DNA from: JADKBO01 sp037968395
GTDB lineage: Bacteria; Bacteroidota; Bacteroidia; Chitinophagales; Saprospiraceae
DNA length: 11,143 bases
NCBI GenBank assembly: GCA_037968395.1
Contig: JBBKVK010000305.1
Location: 1-11,143 of the forward strand
Direction: 5' to 3'
A model generated the notes under the pieces. That model did no database searches. It worked only from the letters and a program-made list of their open reading frames with translations, and was not told the DNA's origin. Shown here one piece after another: positions 10,801-11,143 of this stretch. The translations under genes and the position numbers were made by a program. Each line of letters opens with the position of its first letter. Position 1 is the stretch's first letter.

Positions 10801-11143
10801 TTAAAGTTATTGACTCTACTCCTCCTTTGGTGTATCCTTGTCCTAATGATATTACTATTAGCACTTCTCCTTGGGCATGTTATACAGTTGAAACAGATCT
10901 TCCAATTCCTACAAAACTGTATGATCAATGTAGTGATATCATACTATCAGCTAGTGTATTTGGTGGCGGGTCCACTAAGATTAAAGGTAGTTTGAAGAAT
11001 GGTGACTTATCGATTAAAGCTTTCAACTTAAAGAAAGGTATACATAAAGTCAAATACACTGCAATTGATGGTTGTTACAATAAATATGTTTGTGAGTTTT
11101 TTGTAACGATATTGGACCGTACGGCCCCAGTAGCGATAGCTAA
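1713..11143 (+). CDS. Giant secreted multidomain protein (FG-GAP propeller, HYR array, P domains, lamin-tail domain), 3' partial
   Basis: One frame stays open from ATG 1713 to the window end, at least 3143 codons, with the last codon incomplete. The start is supported by a Lys-containing n-region followed by a hydrophobic stretch (about residues 12-27) with possible signal cleavage after Ala25 or Ala30. There is no Shine-Dalgarno sequence, as is usual in Bacteroidota. Domains in order: N-terminal beta domain 46-226, seven FG-GAP blades 239-705, HYR A-B 716-879, unassigned 880-1425, HYR C-K 1426-2763, Cys-rich variant modules from 2764. P domains lie at about 1812-1953 and 2435-2582, and a lamin-tail domain at about 2213-2394. 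FG-GAP, HYR, P and lamin-tail domains are extracellular binding or structural folds; many paired cysteines in the HYR modules fit disulfides outside the cytoplasm. I infer a T9SS-exported adhesin or surface scaffold. The sorting domain would be beyond the window. No catalytic triad or hydrolase motif was seen. It probably shares a transcript with the DUF4836-like gene 12 nt upstream. Confidence 0.93.
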   Translation, partial: MTNLKITKLSKLQIAIITALVLVSALLWNAVINTSDDSSNESFAFEEYNGINTSMNKAHDFSVDVSSNGFALKSFKNKDQYSLKYQIESILVNDKELSQSKNPEFKQENSILGIDHGNFIINYTNNEKGVRQDFVIKDGPKGKVDFDVNILLETGLIPYQLDKFGIGLKDPFNPAINVSYKDLIVYDANGKMLDCKMSYTPTGANLYAINLTAKGIDIAYPLTIDPISTSNTSFESTTDSTYTGYAVDGSADINNDGYCDAVVSSFGFSTDTVVNKGKIDVFLGSAIGIDLMGLPQITILGETKINKTGYEGVGIGPKFGFSAGNAGDVNGDGFDDIIVGAPATSMVDTSVAPGTLLRQCGAFYIYYGSLLGVTTIGADTIYGTIDTLQLGHSVIGLGDVNGDSFDDVLIAAPGYDNNKGAAFLYKGSAAGISASPTTIFAGTQPQERYATTINSAGDINLDGLNDILIGSPLYTHVLPSRIDTAAGRAHLFLGSSGAISTVPVWQVFGPHKNAHFGSSLDGAGNFNNDPIGYNDIIVGADQYNPVFAQNMADTLQGYGKGNGIGGVFVYPGVATGASTTHTTILTVPNIGSIAFGSSVSGAGDLDSDGIDDVVVGAPYYTKAAQNEGAIFAFYGKNFTIIRDTTFDWCATGEKESALLGSSIGKFGGCDNGVNLTTDTVGVISGAFGFGDSGKLQGAAFIHKEAECGLAKYEIPKFLTFPPDTIYEVSDAVVCGKVVSFDYPDIGFNCAATLSITTPIDTGQVFPIGINVVNFRIVSQGKTVDSSFVVKVLDYSQAAIVTCPSLVPINVTPPAESTIITWTDPVFNDNHDCNGGVLSVTKISGVDKNTVQRVGVYPIVYKAEDLSGNISYCSFRVIINKLSPDGKDCELKTISSNISVAKTTNPSANANVESKLSDYFSSNPSEFGLKLVLSLFEGVSGISLPGWVKTALGEVGTGINLAFVSVEFNFTPRLDVTFGAYYKLKEADALQTSINYVGNICSQKPVDKLYGCRDTIGFSSYFDIDRNSAFLRVNPGNLNQVLGVSMKNFVFDWPIFIKASACIGVPLCIPFVGCAGCAGYTASYTSPTVNVFPPINLLPTPGLELDLISVCDASFGSGAGIATVFNCLGAGSGADDFMRQLQYVLNLNSTFVDPFYYDGSKDQFVFDPNRVPGLGNKIPEMQLKFGRLVQSEMGPTQFLGDKLVVAGREPNLFSATLDIFSLVSYILPENIKQTLACKGLDMGTKTLDLYRQGDIIVNPNGMCTIRTITLPLVSLDLLDINTTIRSDYSVSYQFDPDIKAESMDLSQSTYWERPAIGTSGTSRYIYDVPLNENIRFVVPDGQTEPFFVGNTFSATGLFSGNEVRTQQFDIDFKVFEFSKSVAIPTGLGPIVSLGPYNLFSLGSTTVRSYNENITIPNFAATVSMTPDDIPPVIACNDTTVYMNEDGLAFLDMVTAFNSDPTMSYDLPVGGSGMLNLIDVFPDTIFCTDYPSTTGYLVVEDDNCNFDTCAFTVTIIDNIAPDIGCQDVVVGIGENGTYVLEPDVVIIGATDNCMAIDAEISPSLFTCADIGQAITVIGKITDVAGNMNTCTATVTVVDTMELLLVCPYLPNYPAFRSADLGFCTYIARNNEFKPTLIAPDCNTVITYSLSGVTTGSGFSDVDGIAFNLGETIITYTATDGSGNSTVCSFSVIVEDDEAPFIRCPDDITISTNDDGMNDYNCSTDYSWSHPTPVDNCLSIDFYEVKYTNPDGSMETEDLDNRLAQNDLAETRNFEIGTTIIEYTARDTADNVFVCSYTVTVIDDELPMIFCEEVIGCQSYFFTGNGDIRPVDVTTFTISIPNDVNITDLNVGLIGTAADVEHLSFALQSPSGTIVSLFASLCPATTDFDVTLDDEALMSVALAPCSPLGMGGSYMPVAPLSSFDGEPSLGEWKLIVANTNQSCGNISSFTINICGNSVDSMMITKVSLITEEGSCDLPVLNKDLDPDFTDNCTGAKLTHDYIFGPFDNTLQGAVLPLGATAVTWTVTDSSGNSVECVIVYEVIDQSKPAFVNCPRPDNIQDAEPGICGAYVNFSMPAAFDECDGQLPVVQTDNTGLSTGSVFPVGMTILTFEATDASGNKSSCKLRVIVNDTQIGSFACPQDVTVANDTWLCSAIVNGLSPTDILDNCPDNISICYQVEYPANSGIVVGAGVKDASGNTFLKGTSSITYKMSSQPLLLITEVSQDIDASVGGMNPLPFPIITGDDYIELTNFGPAAYNISGLIIERYGATFNESFEVPNMTIIQPGETFVLHYGNGLDLPSDNFYNLVCSNNLNSSDQAGYVISFKGRTIDVVTTNGMAATGFMTLAQINAADWTGTTGNSSGKAGIIRKYSFDNNKGADWVMAENCYALTIGSLNPDLDSNVWNGSVVGLQSIAPTINTCGMTVTVIDAEAPFCSEVVGSTIYTGGPIAGNQSSCNISAITVNDDCILSNVSVTINGELFGLDSLVISLVSPSGKEVVLMNKICSASPDGLVTLSAEFDKSATQLLLTTCGTGMINGKYKPQGGDLFSFYGEKSGGEWELRAFALPGSTSSVNISDWAINITCTEVWQMADVMLDNDAGKCDASFIWTHPLFVDNCSLGTIAVKYETTDALCTPTDMQLDSVGGQVVTKIFCVGTTTVRYILTDIEGNVNECSFDVIVSDSELPVINPIYCVDITIGLEAGLCDKILSFNQDPLTIGTDNCGIVSVNYTPPSGTAFPIGTTNVVLTVTDEAGNTSTCDFDVNVVEHGPLSNSIACNDAINISLGPDCTATLNADMILEGNDYRCYDNYCIEVTYLNIPHAMTFDLSDVGKTFVITIKDCQNTNNSCWGYLTIEEKLIPVIGCPDDVTIYCSQAIHPDSTGYAKLLSCEPQAEIYYEDHTDSFGQCANPNSIITRTWFVDDQLGHVVSCTQTITIVPINIDSIEWPSDIEIDQPLECGDVINDPELINPVNTGYPEIAGLILPIGNKCMISVISTDEVFPLCEGSYVIVRTWKILNACKPLGLNNPVVHSQAIKVIDSTPPLVYPCPNDITISTSPWACYTVETDLPIPTKLYDQCSDIILSASVFGGGSTKIKGSLKNGDLSIKAFNLKKGIHKVKYTAIDGCYNKYVCEFFVTILDRTAPVAIA
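1848..2390 (+). other. N-terminal beta-rich domain preceding the FG-GAP propeller
   Basis: Residues 46-226 contain GVRQDFVIKDGPKG (129-142) near the middle and close with YPLTIDP (220-226). This pattern is familiar from large Bacteroidota proteins. There, a beta-sandwich of about 200 residues precedes SBBP or FG-GAP repeats, and the chain enters the first blade right after a Y-P-(I/L)-x-I-D-P sequence. No catalytic role is known to me. The similarity is from memory, and the exact domain name should be confirmed by a profile search. Confidence 0.55.
2427..3825 (+). repeat. Seven FG-GAP repeats forming a predicted seven-bladed beta-propeller
   Basis: Seven units of about 60-70 residues follow one another. 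Calcium-loop motifs are DINNDGYCD (252-260), DVNGDGFDD (328-336), DVNGDSFDD (399-407), DINLDGLND (458-466), a degenerate NFNNDPIGYND (525-535) and DLDSDGIDD (604-612). The seventh unit (about 664-703) keeps the strand pattern ending in GAAFIH but has lost the Asp-rich loop. Flanking FG/GAP elements are visible, for example FGFSAGNAG before loop 2 and IIVGAP after it. Seven units equal the blade number of the integrin-alpha head, so a closed propeller binding several Ca2+ ions is expected. In bacteria such propellers occur in adhesins and carbohydrate-binding surface proteins; the ligand here is unknown. Confidence 0.88.
3858..4349 (+). repeat. HYR modules A and B
   Basis: Two immunoglobulin-like HYR modules follow the propeller (residues 716-793 and 794-879). 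A shows a CGKVVSFDYP strand, an FNC in place of the usual DNC, and the FPIGINVVNFRI strand, ending SSFVVKVLD. B opens IVTCPS, has NHDCNGG and GVYPIVYKAEDLSGN, and ends YCSFRVIIN. The order Cys-Pro, Asp-x-Cys, P-x-G-x-x-x-V, D-x-x-G-N and Cys-x-F-x-V is the HYR signature. The modules probably act as rigid spacers or adhesive units. They are separated from the main HYR array by an unrelated stretch. Confidence 0.8.
4350..5987 (+). other. Unassigned region of about 546 residues in the giant protein
   Basis: Residues 880-1425 match no family I recognise and carry no HYR, FG-GAP, P or lamin-tail signature. The chain has alternating hydrophobic patterns suggesting mostly beta structure (for example VSVEFNFTPRLDVTFGAYY). 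A compact cysteine cluster, C1061-x5-C1067-x5-C1073-x2-C1076, sits within a glycine-rich hydrophobic patch. Towards its end (about 1316-1425) the sequence again looks like a beta-sandwich, and it leads directly into DDIPPVIAC of HYR C. Base composition and codon use look like the flanks, so I see no sign of recent insertion. It may be the functional head of the protein, but no activity can be assigned. Confidence 0.75.
5988..7109 (+). repeat. HYR modules C, D, E and F
   Basis: Four consecutive HYR-type modules cover residues 1426-1799. Boundaries follow the inter-module linker D-x-x-x-P-x-I-x-C: DDIPPVIAC (C), DNIAPDIGC (D), DTMELLLVC (E, proline lost) and DDEAPFIRCPDD (F). Each ends in a Cys-x-(F/A/Y)-(T/S)-V strand. 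D has the FTCADIG variant of the penultimate strand. E is near-canonical (FNLGETIITYTATDGSGN). F is longer, with an inserted loop around residues 1747-1773 and the motif WSHPTPVDNC. Paired cysteines in each module suggest disulfides formed outside the cytoplasm. Confidence 0.85.
7110..7832 (+). repeat. HYR module G, interrupted by a P domain
   Basis: The module opens normally with DDELPMIFC (1800-1808). It is then interrupted by a P domain of about 140 residues and resumes around residue 1959 with MITKVSLITEEGSCDLPV, where a canonical HYR would show its first strand and the G-x-C strand. It finishes with DNC, LPLGATAVTWTVTDSSGN and VECVIVYEVID. The Cys, DNC and D-x-x-G-N elements of one module are therefore split around the inserted domain. 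Confidence 0.75.
7146..7571 (+). other. Proprotein-convertase P domain 1 (nested in HYR G)
   Basis: Residues 1812-1953 form a jelly-roll P/Homo B domain. Visible hallmarks are TFTISIPNDVNITDLNVGL at the start, HLSFALQSPSGTIVSL in the middle (the family's L-x-S-P-x-G-T pattern), then FDGEPSLGEWKLIV and ISSFTINIC at the end. In kexin-like proteases this domain follows a subtilisin catalytic domain, but none is present here. In Bacteroidota secreted proteins P domains also occur alone as putative binding modules, and that is the likely role here. Confidence 0.85.
7833..8093 (+). repeat. HYR module H (canonical)
   Basis: Residues 2041-2127 are the most textbook HYR module in the protein. They run DQSKPAFVNCPRPDNI, then GICGAYVNFSMPAAFDECDG, FPVGMTILTFEATDASGN and SCKLRVIVND. 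Its full length without insertion makes it a good internal reference for locating the insertions in modules G, I and J. Confidence 0.88.
8094..8987 (+). repeat. HYR module I, interrupted by a lamin-tail domain
   Basis: The module starts near residue 2128 with FACPQDVTVANDTWLC and continues through DNCPDN, VKDASGNTFLKG and the strand TSSITYKMSS. The expected D-x-x-G-N turn is missing. Instead about 180 residues of lamin-tail domain follow. The closing strand then reappears as INTCGMTVTVID (about 2415-2426). The two halves together make a complete HYR module. Confidence 0.7.
8349..8900 (+). other. Lamin-tail domain (LTD) nested in HYR I
   Basis: Residues 2213-2396 begin LLLITEVSQD, followed by DDYIELTNFGPAAYNISGL, the hallmark (D-x-I-E-L-x-N) of lamin-tail domains. 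A strand FEVPNMTIIQPGETFVLHYG follows, matching the family's I-x-P-G-x-x-(F/Y)-V-L element. The rest (residues about 2324-2394) includes VISFKGRTIDVV and RKYSFDNNKGADWVM, fitting the closing strands. LTDs adopt an immunoglobulin-like fold. In bacteria they occur in secreted and surface proteins, often beside nucleases or calcium-binding modules. No enzymatic partner is visible here. Confidence 0.82.
8988..9743 (+). repeat. HYR module J, interrupted by a P domain
   Basis: The module opens DAEAPFC (2426-2432) and is interrupted by a second P domain. It resumes near residue 2585 with WQMADVMLDNDAGKCDASFIW, the A-strand and G-x-C strand of an HYR module. It then shows HPLFVDNC, CVGTTTVRYILTDIEGN and NECSFDVIVSD. 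The insertion point is the same as in module G. The IWTHPLFVDNC element resembles YSWSHPTPVDNC in module F. Confidence 0.75.
9015..9458 (+). other. Proprotein-convertase P domain 2 (nested in HYR J)
   Basis: Residues 2435-2582 carry the P-domain pattern: ISAITVNDDCILSNVSVTI, then LDSLVISLVSPSGKEVVLM, then FSFYGEKSGGEWELRAFA, and the closing strand ISDWAINITC. It aligns by eye along its whole length with P domain 1 (SPSG, GEW and the final I-N-I-x-C) but is clearly diverged. It is therefore an old duplicate or a separate acquisition, not a recent copy. No protease domain accompanies it. Confidence 0.83.
9744..10001 (+). repeat. HYR module K (canonical)
   Basis: Residues 2678-2763 run DSELPVINPIYC, GLCDKILSFNQD, DNCGIVSVNYTPPSG, FPIGTTNVVLTVTDEAGN and TCDFDVNVVE. 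This is a complete uninterrupted HYR module and the last typical one in the window. Confidence 0.87.
10002..11143 (+). repeat. Cys-rich variant modules L to O (HYR-related), running off the window
   Basis: After module K the style changes. L (10008-10265) has DCTATLNADMILEG and ends NSCWGYLTIEEK. M (10266-10520) opens VIGCPDDVTIYC and includes the strand SIITRTWFVDD (TRTW at 2911-2914). N (10521-10811) has IVRTWKI (RTW 3007-3009) and ends IKVID. O (10812-11114) opens STPPLVYPCPNDIT and ends CEFFVTILD. The next module begins DRTAPVAIA at the edge. SCWG and TRTW modules of this type are, as I recall, found near the C-terminal parts of giant Bacteroidota surface proteins ahead of a T9SS sorting domain. 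The fold is presumably immunoglobulin-like. Confidence 0.7.

Noticed and set aside
3858..11143. Recent tandem DNA duplication of HYR modules
   Set aside because: The modules match only at the level of protein signature. I saw no long near-identical DNA stretches among them, so they are old and diverged.
1..11143. CRISPR array, tRNA, rRNA, insertion sequence or phage genes
   Set aside because: No regularly spaced direct repeats, no cloverleaf-like sequence and no transposase or integrase motif were seen. Coding sequence fills nearly the whole window.

Overview
The window carries two same-strand genes and almost nothing else. The organism is most likely a low-GC member of the Bacteroidota. Evidence: the DNA is AT-rich, neither gene has a Shine-Dalgarno sequence, the first gene resembles the Bacteroidota family DUF4836, and the second is a giant secreted protein built from FG-GAP, HYR, proprotein-convertase P and lamin-tail domains. 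That mix is typical of large type IX secretion (T9SS) client proteins. The style of the HYR and Cys-rich modules recalls Saprospiraceae-like genomes, but this is a recollection and not a proof.

Layout: positions 1-194 are AT-rich and show no gene. Positions 195-1700 encode a 501-residue membrane-anchored or lipoprotein-like DUF4836-type protein that starts at TTG. After 12 nt a second reading frame opens at ATG 1713 and runs without a stop to the end of the window (at least 3143 codons; the 3' end is missing). I translated this frame by hand from 1713 to 11143 and found no stop and no break in domain continuity.

Order in the giant protein (residue = (position-1710)/3): signal/hydrophobic segment (about 9-32); N-terminal beta domain (46-226); seven FG-GAP blades predicted to form an integrin-alpha-like beta-propeller (239-705); HYR modules A and B (716-879); an unassigned stretch of about 546 residues (880-1425); HYR modules C to K (1426-2763); then Cys-rich variant modules L to O (2764 onward). 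HYR modules G and J each carry a P domain inserted just after the first strand. Module I carries a lamin-tail domain inserted in its last loop. These nested insertions are the most striking feature of the window.

How the genes may work together: the 12-nt gap and common strand suggest one transcript. The first product is probably anchored in the envelope. The second is probably exported to the cell surface or medium and may act as an adhesin, matrix or carbohydrate-binding scaffold. No catalytic domain was seen in the visible part. A T9SS C-terminal sorting domain would be expected downstream of the window.
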